This document shows, in pieces, positions 28,474-39,651 of a stretch of 64,000 nt of DNA. Location: the NCBI GenBank assembly GCA_937998875.1, contig CALLBO010000035.1, positions 62,001 to 126,000 of the forward strand, written 5' to 3'. The notes under the pieces were generated by a model. The model was not told where the DNA came from, made no database searches, and saw nothing but the letters and a program-made list of their open reading frames with translations. The stretch's first letter is position 1, and each line of letters opens with the position of its first letter. The position numbers were made by a program, and so were the translations under genes. This DNA comes from an uncultured Granulosicoccaceae bacterium. GTDB lineage: Bacteria; Pseudomonadota; Gammaproteobacteria; Granulosicoccales; Granulosicoccaceae.

Positions 28474-28725
28474 ATGGCAAAAGGGCAATCGTTACAAGAA
28501 CCCTTCCTCAACACCCTTCGCAAAGAGAGGGTGCCGGTGTCGATCTATTTGGTAAACGGCATCAAGTTGCAGGGGCAAATAGAATCCTTTGATCAATTCG
28601 TGGTGTTGTTGAAAAACACAGTCAGCCAGATGGTCTACAAGCACGCTATCTCAACCATCGTACCTGCACGAGCAGTGAAAATTGCACCGCCGTCAGCCGA
28701 GGAGCAGGAAACTGCCGATTCATAG
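28474..28725 (+). CDS. hfq: RNA chaperone Hfq
   Basis: The 83-residue Sm-like protein begins [20 protein letters not shown] and carries the Sm1 motif ([21 protein letters not shown]) and the Sm2 YKHAIST signature. It forms a hexameric ring that pairs small RNAs with mRNAs. ATG 28474 is fixed by AGGAG seven bases upstream; the 17 codons before it in frame are not part of the family. The C-terminal tail is short and acidic (EEQETADS). hflX follows after 32 bp, the conserved gammaproteobacterial order. Confidence 0.97.
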   Translation: MAKGQSLQEPFLNTLRKERVPVSIYLVNGIKLQGQIESFDQFVVLLKNTVSQMVYKHAISTIVPARAVKIAPPSAEEQETADS

Positions 28726-28757
28726 ATCGCCCTTAACGGCACAACCAGAGGTACAGC

Positions 28758-30038
28758 TTGTTTGATCGACCGCAGGCGGGCAACGATTGCATCATTGTCA
28801 ACATCGAACTGCATGGTGAAGACAACTACCCCGGGGAATTTCAGGAACTCGTAAAGTCGACGCAAGCCAACGTGGTTGGCAGTATGTCGGTAAACATCCG
28901 TAATCCGCACCCCAGATACTTTCTGGGCACAGGTAAAGCTGAGGAAGTTGCGGAACTTGTGCATGACAAGAAATCTGACCTGGTGATCATCGATCATTCG
29001 TTGTCTCCGAGTCAGGAGCGCAATCTCGAGTCCCTTTTAAAATGCCGTGTACTCGATCGTGCCGGCCTGATCCTGGATATTTTTGCGCAACGAGCGCGCT
29101 CCTTTGAAGGCAAGCTACAGGTTGAGCTGGCGCAGCTCGAACACTTGTCTACCCGCTTGATTCGCGGTTGGACTCACCTTGAAAGACAGAAGGGTGGTAT
29201 CGGCTTGCGTGGACCGGGTGAAACGCAGCTTGAAACAGACAGGCGTTTAATCAGCGTAAGAATCAAACAGATTAAGAAACGTCTTGCGCGAGTTGATTCA
29301 AGGCGTGAACAGGGAAGACGCAACCGCAAGAAAAACGAGCTACCTACGGTATCGGTTGTCGGTTACACCAATGCTGGAAAGTCAACTTTGTTTAACCGGC
29401 TGACCAATTCGGATGTCTATTCTGCGGACCAGCTGTTTGCAACGCTTGATCCGACAATCCGCAAGCTTAAACTCGGCGCGGGCGGTGATGCGGTAATTGC
29501 CGACACAGTAGGTTTTGTAAGCAATCTGCCGCACGAGCTGGTTGAGTCATTCCGTTCAACCTTGCAGGAAACGCGTGAGGCAACTGTGCTTTTGCATATC
29601 ATTGATGCAGCGGATCCTCTGCGTGAGACGCGTCGTGATCAGGTTCAGGAGGTGCTCACTGAGATAGGTGCCGACGTGCCGCAAATTTTGGTGCTGAACA
29701 AAATAGATCTGCTGAACAAAACCGAACGTGATGAGCTGCTGGACGAATTTCTTGGCCAGGACGTGGTCGCGGTCTCTGCGGTGAGCGGTGAGGGTATTGA
29801 GGATTTGTTAGCCAGAATTGCCACCGAGGTTCAGCCGGAACGCCGAACCGGCTGGCTTACGCTGGGCGCACAACAAGGCAGAGAGCGAGCAATGCTCTAC
29901 AATCAGGATGCCGTGAAGCAGGAACAAATTGGCACCAGCGGCGAATTTATCCTGCAGCTGGAGATAGCCGAGCACGAATGGCGTCGGTTTCTCAAAGCGA
30001 CAGGTATTGAAAGTGAGCTTGTAATGCATCCCGTTTGA
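28758..30038 (+). CDS. hflX: Ribosome-associated GTPase HflX
   Basis: A 426-residue GTPase that splits or rescues stalled ribosomes. The N-terminal HflX domain has RNPHPRYFLGTGKAEE and ERQKGGIGLRGPGETQLE; the G domain has GYTNAGKSTLFN (G1), DTVGF (G3) and LNKIDL (G4). The start is TTG at 28758, supported by AGAGG six bases upstream and by the usual FDRP-like N-terminus directly after it. Lies between hfq and hflK. Confidence 0.96.
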   Translation: MFDRPQAGNDCIIVNIELHGEDNYPGEFQELVKSTQANVVGSMSVNIRNPHPRYFLGTGKAEEVAELVHDKKSDLVIIDHSLSPSQERNLESLLKCRVLDRAGLILDIFAQRARSFEGKLQVELAQLEHLSTRLIRGWTHLERQKGGIGLRGPGETQLETDRRLISVRIKQIKKRLARVDSRREQGRRNRKKNELPTVSVVGYTNAGKSTLFNRLTNSDVYSADQLFATLDPTIRKLKLGAGGDAVIADTVGFVSNLPHELVESFRSTLQETREATVLLHIIDAADPLRETRRDQVQEVLTEIGADVPQILVLNKIDLLNKTERDELLDEFLGQDVVAVSAVSGEGIEDLLARIATEVQPERRTGWLTLGAQQGRERAMLYNQDAVKQEQIGTSGEFILQLEIAEHEWRRFLKATGIESELVMHPV

Positions 30039-30179
30039 CCACATTCATCTTGATACCTATCGGTCTGCCGCCTAAACTTAGCGGCTTGGCCGGAGTAAAC
30101 GTAATCCGATTCAACACCAATCTGTAAATACGCTACTTGAGCGTTACGCTGAATATTCAACCCAATTTTGGAGTGGGCA

Positions 30180-31376
30180 ATGGCCTGGAATGAGCCCGGG
30201 GGCAATAATAATGACCCTTGGGGAAATAAAAAAAACGACAGCGGTCCCCCCGATCTTGATGAGGTTTTCCGTAACCTTCAAAAGAAGCTGGAAGGATTGT
30301 TCGGTTCCAAGCGTGCTGCCGGTTCCGGCAACGGTGGATCCGGTGGTTTTAATTTCCCCGGTAAGTTCGGTTCAATCGGCCTGATGCTGCTTGGCCTGAT
30401 TGTAGGTCTCTTGTGGCTGCTGAGTGGTATTTACATTATCCAGCCGGCAGAGCGTGGCGTGGTTACCCAGTTTGGTCGGTTCGTCAAAGAGACAAACCCG
30501 GGCCCGCACTGGCATATTCCGTGGCCGATACAATCGTATGAACGGGTCAATGTTGATCAGACTCGCTCTATTGAGCTCAGGCAGCAGGATATTCTCACCA
30601 GAGATGAAAACATAGTGGTCGTCGATGTTGCTGTGAACTACAAGCTTGACAGTGCGTTGGAAAACCCGGGTGCAGACTATCTGTTTAATGTTGAAAGCCC
30701 CGACATGACACTTCGCCATGCCGCTGAGAGTGCGCTGAGAGAAACCGTTGGCCAGACACTGATGGACACAGTGCTTACCGAGGGCCGTGAGGTGCTCGCA
30801 GATGAAACACTTGAGAAGATTCAACAAACACTCGATGGTTATAACAGCGGTATCAGAGTCACTGCGTTCAACCTCAAGCGTGCAGAAGCACCCGAAGCGG
30901 TAAAAGAAGCGTTTGATGATGTCGTTAAAGCACGAGAGGATCAGCAACGCTTTATCGATCAGGCAGAAGCCTATAGAAACGGAGTCCTGCCGCAAGCGCG
31001 TGGGGAAGCGGTGGTCATGACCGAACAGGCTCGCTCCTATGAAGCTGAAGTAGTCAACGCTGCTAAAGGTGAGGCGGCGAGATTTGAATCACTACTGACT
31101 GAGTATGCCAAGGCACCGGAAATAACCAAAGAGCGTTTGTACATAGAATCTATGGAATCGGTGTTATCAAAAAGCAGCAAGGTGATGGTAGGTACGGGCG
31201 ACAGTGGCAATAACATGATGTACCTGCCAATAGATAAGTTGATCAACAATAATCAGGAAAAAAGCAGCACCGAATCAACTGCACCCAGGCCCGCACCTTC
31301 GATAAATACGCAGCCGACCCAATCGACACCGCGTACCACCACCAGTAACCGATTGCGATCACGAGGAGCAAACTGA
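30180..31376 (+). CDS. hflK: FtsH modulator HflK
   Basis: A 398-residue SPFH/band-7 protein. A Gly/Asn-rich cytoplasmic start (MAWNEPGGNNNDPWG) precedes one membrane helix at about 64-87, then the SPFH domain (QPAERGVVTQFGRFV). A long helical region (VVKAREDQQRFIDQAEAYRN) and a Thr/Pro-rich tail follow. With HflC it builds the periplasm-facing cage that modulates the protease FtsH. ATG 30180 is preceded by GGAG at six bases; an in-frame ATG at 30168 is less likely. Its TGA overlaps the hflC ATG (TGATG). Confidence 0.96.
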   Translation: MAWNEPGGNNNDPWGNKKNDSGPPDLDEVFRNLQKKLEGLFGSKRAAGSGNGGSGGFNFPGKFGSIGLMLLGLIVGLLWLLSGIYIIQPAERGVVTQFGRFVKETNPGPHWHIPWPIQSYERVNVDQTRSIELRQQDILTRDENIVVVDVAVNYKLDSALENPGADYLFNVESPDMTLRHAAESALRETVGQTLMDTVLTEGREVLADETLEKIQQTLDGYNSGIRVTAFNLKRAEAPEAVKEAFDDVVKAREDQQRFIDQAEAYRNGVLPQARGEAVVMTEQARSYEAEVVNAAKGEAARFESLLTEYAKAPEITKERLYIESMESVLSKSSKVMVGTGDSGNNMMYLPIDKLINNNQEKSSTESTAPRPAPSINTQPTQSTPRTTTSNRLRSRGAN

Positions 31377-32254
31377 TGCTCAGGATGCTGTTAATTATTG
31401 TCGCCGCATTACTGCTGTTGTTTTCGATCAACAGCACAGTTGCACCGTTCTTTGTTGTGCATGAAACGCAGCGAGCTATCAAGCTTTTTCTCGGGGAAAT
31501 TGAAGAGAAGGAATATGGTCCCGGACTGCACTTCAAGTGGCCGCTTGCAAACACGGTTCACAGGTTTGATGCGAGAATTTTGAATATTGACTCTCAACCG
31601 GAAGAGCTGCTCACCAGCGAGAAGAAACGGGTTGTGGTTGATTCATTTATCAAGTGGCAGATTGACGATCCGACTGAGTACTTCAAGGCAACCGGTGGCA
31701 ACATCAGTCGTACTGAAGACATCATGTCTCAGTTTTTAAGTAAGGGTATTAAGGATGCAATCGGTAAGAGAACCATTACTGATGTGATCTACGGTGAACG
31801 TCTGGCAATTATGGCTGAGGCGGCCGCCGCGGTAGACAAGCAAGCGAGCGAATCGCTCGGTGTTAAAGTGCTTGATGTGCGTATTAAGAAAGTTGAGTTG
31901 CCTGCTGAAGTTCGTGAGTCTGTGTTCAGCCGTATGGAACAGGAACGTGAAAAAGTTGCTCGTGACTTTCGCAGTAAAGGCCGGGAAACTGCTGCGGGTA
32001 TTGAGGCTGATGCCAATCGTCAGAGATCGGTTCTGCTTGCAGAGGCGTACAATGAATCTCAACAGATTCGCGGTCAGGCAGATGCTGAAGCTGCAGAAGT
32101 TTACGCAAAAGCCTACGGCAAAGATCCGGATTTTTACGGTCTGTATAGAAGCCTGAATGCTTACAAGACGACCTTTACCGGCGCAAACGACGTGTTGTTA
32201 ATTAAGCCGGATTCGCAGTTCTTTAAATACTTTAATGGTACTGAGGGTCAGTAA
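31376..32254 (+). CDS. hflC: FtsH modulator HflC
   Basis: A 292-residue SPFH protein with an N-terminal membrane anchor (MLRMLLIIVAALLLLFSI). The band-7 domain shows VHETQRAIKLFLGEI, GPGLHFKWPL, SEKKRVVVDSFIKWQI and FRSKGRETAAGIEADANRQR. Partner of HflK; translation is coupled through the overlapping stop/start. Length is normal. Confidence 0.97.
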   Translation: MLRMLLIIVAALLLLFSINSTVAPFFVVHETQRAIKLFLGEIEEKEYGPGLHFKWPLANTVHRFDARILNIDSQPEELLTSEKKRVVVDSFIKWQIDDPTEYFKATGGNISRTEDIMSQFLSKGIKDAIGKRTITDVIYGERLAIMAEAAAAVDKQASESLGVKVLDVRIKKVELPAEVRESVFSRMEQEREKVARDFRSKGRETAAGIEADANRQRSVLLAEAYNESQQIRGQADAEAAEVYAKAYGKDPDFYGLYRSLNAYKTTFTGANDVLLIKPDSQFFKYFNGTEGQ

Positions 32255-32255
32255 A

Positions 32256-32438
32256 GTGGCCGAGGTATTGACCGCAATTGCATTGGTAATCGTGATAGAA
32301 GGGCTTCTGCCTGCCATCAGTCCGGCAACTTATCGTCGGGCTGCGATGCAACTCGGCGCTATGCCTGATCGGGTAATCCGCTACACCGGCCTTGGACTTA
32401 TGATTGTAGGTGCAATTGTTTTGCACCTGATCCACTGA
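32256..32438 (+). CDS. DUF2065 small membrane protein
   Basis: Starting with GTG at 32256, one base after the hflC stop, this gives 60 residues, the usual size of the family. GAGG lies nine bases upstream. Two hydrophobic helices flank the conserved centre VIEGLLPAISPATYRRA and LPDR-like MPDRVIRYTGLGLM. The function is unknown; the gene sits between hflC and hisZ in many Gamma- and Betaproteobacteria. An in-frame ATG at 32235 inside hflC is a weaker option. Confidence 0.85.
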   Translation: MAEVLTAIALVIVIEGLLPAISPATYRRAAMQLGAMPDRVIRYTGLGLMIVGAIVLHLIH

Positions 32439-32480
32439 TGAGATCTCAAAAATTGAGCCTCGAAAAGTGAGTCTCAGAGG

Positions 32481-35002
<2,522 letters not shown>

Positions 35003-35032
35003 GTTCGACAGTAAGTATTACCAGTACTTCGA

Positions 35033-35061
35033 TTGACATCAACAGAGCGGGCTTCTATAGT
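35033..35061 (+). promoter_or_regulatory. Sigma-70 promoter of tRNA-Leu
   Basis: TTGACA (35033-35038), a 17-bp spacer, and TATAGT (35056-35061), followed by a GC-rich discriminator (CTCGCGC). Such discriminators are typical of stable-RNA promoters under stringent control, so growth-rate regulation is likely. Confidence 0.85.
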
Positions 35062-35084
35062 CTCGCGCTCAACTGCATCACCTT

Positions 35085-35171
35085 GCCGAGGTGGCGGAAT
35101 TGGTAGACGCGCTAGCTTCAGGTGCTAGTGGGGGTAACCCCGTGGAGGTTCAAGTCCTCTTCTCGGCACCA
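35085..35171 (+). tRNA. tRNA-Leu (anticodon CAG)
   Basis: An 87-nt class II tRNA including an encoded CCA. The acceptor stem GCCGAGG pairs with TCTCGGC, followed by discriminator A and CCA. The D arm contains TTGGTAGACGC. Anticodon stem CTAGC/GCTAG encloses the loop TTCAGGT, giving anticodon CAG (35119-35121), which reads CUG. The long variable arm GGGGTAACCCC is the leucine feature, and the T arm reads GAGGTTCAAGTCCTC. Confidence 0.97.
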
Positions 35172-35430
35172 GACGCTCATTGTCTGACCTGCTTTTCGTA
35201 TTCCAGCACGCAAACAATCACCGAAACCAGTTTGCTCATCGGAACCGATTCTTCAAAGCCAGAGTGTATGGCTGCGGCCATGTTAGCCTTTAGCAGGTAC
35301 TCAGCACAGTTGATCCAGAAAAAAGCTAACAAGGCATAATTAAGCTAACAGGCAATATTGCTTGTAATGCTGCCGCGCGAACGTCAAAAGGCGAATATGA
35401 CGCGCGCATGTTTTAAATTTAGAGGAATGT
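35172..35430. other. Gap between tRNA-Leu and rnr
   Basis: No gene or clear terminator recognised. The rnr Shine-Dalgarno AGAGGA lies just before 35431. Confidence 0.5.
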
Positions 35431-38226
35431 ATGGCGCTACGAAAAAAGCCCAAATCAGTAAAAAAGAAAAAATCGACGCGGCGTAAATCAGGCCGACCGG
35501 CGCTGGTCACACCTGCGCAAAAATCGTCGACATCGGCAAAGAAAAAGACCAGCCGCAAGAAAGTTGCAAAAAAAAAGAAGGTATCAGAAAACGGTAAGGT
35601 TAAGGCTGGGAAAAAGAAAACGGTCAGTAAGAAAAAAGCCGTTAGGAAAAAAGCCCGCCATGTAAAAACAGAACAGAAAAGTGGTAACAGTAAAAGTACA
35701 AGCCAGAAGAGCACTAGTCAAAAACAAGCTGACCAGAAAGAATCCAGCCAGAAAAAATCTAATCAGAAAAAATCTAACCTGAAGCAAACTGGCCGAAAAG
35801 AAAACAAAAAGAAATCTGTTGCCAGAAAACGCCAAGCTGCGAACACTACTTCTGCGGCAATAGACTCGGGTGCTGTTCGCGATAAGAGGAAGCGGAGTGG
35901 TAAGCCTGATAGGCAGCCGCGTAAGTACGCTTTCGAGATTGCCAGCCGGGAGCAATTGATTGATGAGTTAGTCAGTGCTGCAAAGCCCCTCAATCACGCG
36001 CAAGTCGCCGCTGTATTGCAAATCGATGAAGACGATGAAAAGTTTGAAGCACTGGGCCGTCGGTTGGGTGCAATGGTGCGTGACGGTCAGATAGTACGTA
36101 ATCGGCGTGGTGGCTTTCTACCTGTTGATGAAGACAGCCTCATTCGCGGACGCGTGTCTGCACATCCGGATGGGTTCGGTTTCTTAATTAATGAAACCGG
36201 TGGTGAAGATATTTATCTCGCGGCGCGCCACATGCGTTCAGTTATGGATGGCGATCGTGTTGTTGTACAAGTCACTGGCTCAGATCGTAAGGGTCGCCTA
36301 GAAGGTGCAGTAATCGAAGTTGTTGAACGTGCAGTGAAAACACTTGTTGGCCGATTGCAGATAAGCCGTGGTGTAGCTGTCATACAACCGGATAACAAGC
36401 GACTGTCGCGTGAGATAGTGATCAACGACACGGCAAATGCCAAAGACGGGCAGATAGTACTTGCAGAAATTGTTGAGCCGCCTACATCCAAGCGGCCTGC
36501 GATCGCAGGTGTGGTTGAGGTGCTTGGCGAGCATTTGTCACCGGGTATGGAAATCGATATCGCGATTCGATCACGTGATATTCCAGATAGTTGGCCTGAT
36601 GATGTTATTGCGCAAAGCGGTGCAATCGGTGCGGACGTTGATCCCAAAGCTGTCAAGCAGCGGCGCGACATTCGCACAATGCCCCTGGTCACAATTGATG
36701 GGGAAGACGCACGGGATTTTGACGATGCCGTCTATGCAGAGGCTAAACCTAATGGATTCCGTCTTGTGGTTGCGATTGCTGACGTATCGCACTATGTGAT
36801 ACCGGATTCACCGTTAGACAAAGAAGCGTTTAACCGCGGTACCTCGGTTTACTTTCCTCAACGTGTTGTGCCGATGTTGCCCGAAAGTTTATCGAATGGT
36901 CTGTGCTCATTGAATCCGGATGTGGATCGCCTTTGTATGGTCTGCGATATGTCAATCGACATGGAAGGTCAGATCAAACGTTCAAAGTTTTATCCAGCCA
37001 CGATGCGATCACATGCGCGATTAACGTATACCGAGGTACATCATTATCTCACTGCTACCGGTAGTGATGCGGTTAAGGCTGAACCTACCAGAGCACAGCA
37101 GGCTGCCTGTGAAAAGATTGGAGTGCTAGGCCAGCACATTGATGTATTGCACCAGCTTTACGGAGTAATGCGTGAAGCGCGAAGCGAGCGTGGTGCGATT
37201 GAGTTTGAAAGTAATGAAACCCGTATTGTTTTCAATGATCAGAAAAAGATTGATCAGATTCTCCCGGTGGAACGCAATGAAGCGCATATGTTGATTGAGG
37301 AGTGCATGATTGCAGCGAACATTAGTGCTGCAAGATACATTGGAAAACGCAAAATACCGGCACTTTACAGAAGTCATGAAGGGCCGGGTGCGGATAAGCT
37401 CTTTGAGTTACGAAAATTTCTCTCACTCCGTGGCCTGCAGCTGGAAGGCGGTGATCATCCGGGGGCAATAGACTATGCGCGTACGCTGGCCAGTGCTGAT
37501 GGCCGCCCGGATAAACTGGTGATTCAGACGGTGATGCTTCGGTCGATGAACCAGGCCGTCTACAGCACCCGTAATGCCGGGCATTTTGGATTAGCGCTGG
37601 AAGAGTATGCTCATTTTACATCGCCTATCCGGCGCTATCCCGATTTGATTGTGCATCGGGCAATTAAACATATGCTGGTTCACAACGATAAGAGCAGCTT
37701 TGAATACAGTCAGAATCATATGGCTGAGATAGGTGATCACTGCTCTACCACGGAGCGTCGTGCCGAGGAAGCAACACGCGATGTTGTCGCCTGGTTGAAG
37801 TGCGAGTTTATGCAGGATCACATTGGCGGCACTTACGATGGCGTTGTTACCGGTGTGACCTCGTTTGGTCTGTTTGTAGAGCTTTCCGGTATTCATGTTG
37901 AGGGATTGGTGCATATCACTTCACTGCCTCAGGACTACTATGACTTTGACTCTGCCAATCATCAGTTGTTGGGTCGTAGAGAGGGTTTATCGTACAGCCT
38001 GGGTCAGGTGATCAGTGTGGTAGTCGCAGCGGTGAATCTTGATGAACGTAAGATTGACTTTCAAATAGATAAAACAAACGTTGGATCGCGAAAGCCTAAA
38101 GGCGGGCCTAATGGCAGCCCCAATAGCGGTAAGAGTCGCAAGCAGAAGCAGGAAAAAGGCGGCACCTCTTCCCGGCGCAGAACAGCAAAGAAAAAGAAGA
38201 AGTCCGGTAGCAGAAGAAAGCGCTGA
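35431..38226 (+). CDS. rnr: Ribonuclease R with long lysine-rich N-terminal extension
   Basis: A 931-residue RNase R. Residues 1-165 are low-complexity, mostly Lys with Ser, Thr and Gln, then comes the winged-helix domain (SREQLIDELVSAAKPLNHAQ). Cold-shock domains with GRVSAHPDGFGFL, the RNB catalytic domain (TIDGEDARDFDDAVYAE with the metal aspartates, SPIRRYPDLIVHRAIKH), an S1 domain (GVVTGVTSFGLFVELSG) and a basic C-terminal tail follow. It degrades structured RNA 3' to 5'. The C-terminal basic tail is normal; the N-terminal one is not, E. coli RNase R beginning almost at the helical domain. The stop overlaps the rlmB start (TGATG). Confidence 0.97.
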   Translation: MALRKKPKSVKKKKSTRRKSGRPALVTPAQKSSTSAKKKTSRKKVAKKKKVSENGKVKAGKKKTVSKKKAVRKKARHVKTEQKSGNSKSTSQKSTSQKQADQKESSQKKSNQKKSNLKQTGRKENKKKSVARKRQAANTTSAAIDSGAVRDKRKRSGKPDRQPRKYAFEIASREQLIDELVSAAKPLNHAQVAAVLQIDEDDEKFEALGRRLGAMVRDGQIVRNRRGGFLPVDEDSLIRGRVSAHPDGFGFLINETGGEDIYLAARHMRSVMDGDRVVVQVTGSDRKGRLEGAVIEVVERAVKTLVGRLQISRGVAVIQPDNKRLSREIVINDTANAKDGQIVLAEIVEPPTSKRPAIAGVVEVLGEHLSPGMEIDIAIRSRDIPDSWPDDVIAQSGAIGADVDPKAVKQRRDIRTMPLVTIDGEDARDFDDAVYAEAKPNGFRLVVAIADVSHYVIPDSPLDKEAFNRGTSVYFPQRVVPMLPESLSNGLCSLNPDVDRLCMVCDMSIDMEGQIKRSKFYPATMRSHARLTYTEVHHYLTATGSDAVKAEPTRAQQAACEKIGVLGQHIDVLHQLYGVMREARSERGAIEFESNETRIVFNDQKKIDQILPVERNEAHMLIEECMIAANISAARYIGKRKIPALYRSHEGPGADKLFELRKFLSLRGLQLEGGDHPGAIDYARTLASADGRPDKLVIQTVMLRSMNQAVYSTRNAGHFGLALEEYAHFTSPIRRYPDLIVHRAIKHMLVHNDKSSFEYSQNHMAEIGDHCSTTERRAEEATRDVVAWLKCEFMQDHIGGTYDGVVTGVTSFGLFVELSGIHVEGLVHITSLPQDYYDFDSANHQLLGRREGLSYSLGQVISVVVAAVNLDERKIDFQIDKTNVGSRKPKGGPNGSPNSGKSRKQKQEKGGTSSRRRTAKKKKKSGSRRKR
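35690..35800 (+). repeat. Degenerate in-frame tandem repeats inside rnr N-terminus
   Basis: The DNA repeats short Lys/Gln/Ser units, for example AATCAGAAAAAATCT twice in a row near 35757-35785 and related units before it. The units are in frame, so length can vary without breaking the gene. Confidence 0.65.
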
Positions 38227-38972
38227 TGAGCAAGACGAAAGTATTCGGACTGCATGCAGTAAGGTCTGTACTGCAGAATAATCCGAAGTCTGTTGTTAAG
38301 TTGCTGCTTTCGGAGATGCGTTCTGACCAACGCCTGAATGAAATAGAAGAACTGGCGGGCGAATTTGATATTGAACTTGAGCGCACAGCCCCGCGCGATT
38401 TACAAAAGCTCGTCGGTGAAGAAAGTCATCAGGGCGTGGTGGCTGTTTGTCGTGCGCGGGAAGTATTGTCTGAGCCGGAGTTGTTGAAGCTTGTGATGTC
38501 ACTGGACAAAGCATTCTTGCTGGTGGTTGACGGGGTCACAGACCCGCACAATCTCGGTGCGATTCTGCGTTCAGCCGATGCAGCCGGAGTTGACGCGGTA
38601 ATAGTGCCGAAGAACGGAAGCGTTGGATTAACTCCTGTGGTGCGCAAAGTAGCCTCAGGTGCAGCAGAGACGATCGCTTTTTGCCCGGTGACAAATCTCG
38701 CCCGAACGCTCTCGGAATTAAAGTCCATGGGGATCTGGTTTTATGGCGCTGCAGATGCGGCCGCATCTGATTACACGACAGTGGATTTTACCGGTGCCAC
38801 GGGGCTGGTATTAGGGGCGGAAGGAAAAGGATTGCGCAGGCTGACGAAAGAGGCCTGCGACGGATTGATCTCTATCCCAATGGCGGGCACCGTCAGCAGT
38901 TTGAATGTTTCTGTGGCTGCGGGTATCTGCCTTTTTGAAGTGGTTCGGCAACGGCGCAAGGCTGATCACTAG
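38226..38972 (+). CDS. rlmB: 23S rRNA (guanosine-2251-2'-O)-methyltransferase
   Basis: A 248-residue SPOUT-class methyltransferase. The N-terminal substrate-binding domain starts VFGLHAVRSVLQNNP; the trefoil-knot domain holds DGVTDPHNLGAILRSADAAG (motif 1), LVLGAEGKGLRRL (motif 2) and ISIPMAGTVSSLNVSVAAGI (motif 3). It methylates G2251 in the ribosomal P loop. Its start overlaps the rnr stop, the conserved rnr-rlmB arrangement. Confidence 0.96.
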   Translation: MSKTKVFGLHAVRSVLQNNPKSVVKLLLSEMRSDQRLNEIEELAGEFDIELERTAPRDLQKLVGEESHQGVVAVCRAREVLSEPELLKLVMSLDKAFLLVVDGVTDPHNLGAILRSADAAGVDAVIVPKNGSVGLTPVVRKVASGAAETIAFCPVTNLARTLSELKSMGIWFYGAADAAASDYTTVDFTGATGLVLGAEGKGLRRLTKEACDGLISIPMAGTVSSLNVSVAAGICLFEVVRQRRKADH

Positions 38973-39025
38973 CGCGCCGGCGCCGACTACCCCAACCTGC
39001 TGGAGTGAAAATCCTGTCGGCTGAT

Positions 39026-39053
39026 TTGCCTGATACAAGTCTTCTGATATACT
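39026..39053 (+). promoter_or_regulatory. Sigma-70 promoter of the rpsF operon
   Basis: TTGCCT (39026-39031), a 16-bp spacer, then TATACT (39048-39053) with an extended -10 TGA just before it. Transcription should start near 39060, just at the leader hairpin. Confidence 0.7.
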
Positions 39054-39055
39054 TG

Positions 39056-39089
39056 GGAGTTCCGCTGGGAGAACATCCCGGCGAACTCC
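39056..39089 (+). promoter_or_regulatory. rpsF leader hairpin, candidate S6:S18 autoregulatory site
   Basis: GGAGTT (39056-39061) pairs with AACTCC (39084-39089). Inside, CCGCTGGGA pairs with TCCCGGCG leaving one C of the CCG bulged and a five-base loop GAACA. rpsF leaders of many bacteria carry a hairpin with a conserved CCG bulge bound by the S6:S18 complex. Place and CCG fit, but I could not compare with the covariance model, and the outermost pairs may lie before the transcription start. Confidence 0.5.
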
Positions 39090-39135
39090 TTGTCCAGTGG
39101 CAATTCGGCTGCGGGCAAATTCCACAGGAGCGACA

Positions 39136-39651
39136 ATGCGTCACTACGAGATTGTGTTTCTGGTCCATCCGGATCAGAGCGAGCAGGTACCTGCCATGGT
39201 TGAAAGATACCGCGGCATCATTGAAAACAGCGGTGGCACTGTCCACCGTGTTGAAGACTGGGGCCGCCGCCAGCTGGCCTATCCGATTAACAAAGTCTAC
39301 AAAGCTCACTATGTTCTCGCCAACATCGAGTGCGAGCATGCAGCTTTGGAAGAACTCACCAGTGCGTTCCGCTTTAACGACGCGGTCATCCGGCACCTGG
39401 TGATAAAACGCAATGCTGCCGTCACTGGTGAGTCACCGCTTCTGAAGAAAGAAGAGGAAGAGACCCGTCGTCCGCGTGAAGATCGCTCTCGCGATGATCG
39501 TCCCAGAGATGATCAAGCAAGAGATGATCAAGCCAGGGATAATCAACCTGGTGATGATCAACCCAGCGAAGACGGTACAGAATCAAACGAACCGTCAGCT
39601 CCGGTTGCGGAAGCGACCGCTGATACAAACTCTGTAGGAGAAGAATCCTAA
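39136..39651 (+). CDS. rpsF: Ribosomal protein bS6 with long acidic repeat tail
   Basis: ATG 39136 ([16 protein letters not shown]) has AGGAG five bases upstream. Residues 1-100 are a normal S6 ([29 protein letters not shown]). The total of 171 residues is well above the E. coli size of about 135, because of a tail made of RDD(Q/R)-type repeats and then an acidic Glu/Ser/Ala stretch. E. coli S6 receives extra C-terminal glutamates from RimK; here an acidic tail is encoded. Its TAA overlaps the rpsR ATG. Confidence 0.97.
   Translation: MRHYEIVFLVHPDQSEQVPAMVERYRGIIENSGGTVHRVEDWGRRQLAYPINKVYKAHYVLANIECEHAALEELTSAFRFNDAVIRHLVIKRNAAVTGESPLLKKEEEETRRPREDRSRDDRPRDDQARDDQARDNQPGDDQPSEDGTESNEPSAPVAEATADTNSVGEES
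39486..39572 (+). repeat. Tandem 15-bp units in the rpsF tail
   Basis: AGAGATGATCAAGCA-like units, four to six degenerate copies in frame, encoding [15 protein letters not shown]. The repeats lie outside the folded S6 domain. Confidence 0.75.

Noticed and set aside
30372-30995. Minus-strand 207-codon frame
   Set aside because: Lies wholly antisense inside hflK, which is certain.
35091-35339. Open frame starting in tRNA-Leu
   Set aside because: An artefact that translates the tRNA sequence itself (MAELVDALASG is a well-known mistranslation of tRNA-Leu).
35340-35714. Minus-strand Phe/Leu-rich frame resembling a membrane protein
   Set aside because: It is the complement of the lysine-rich rnr extension (AAA/AAG read as TTT/CTT).
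35690-35800. CRISPR-like short repeats
   Set aside because: The repeats are degenerate, have no spacers and code in frame for the rnr extension; no cas genes in the window.
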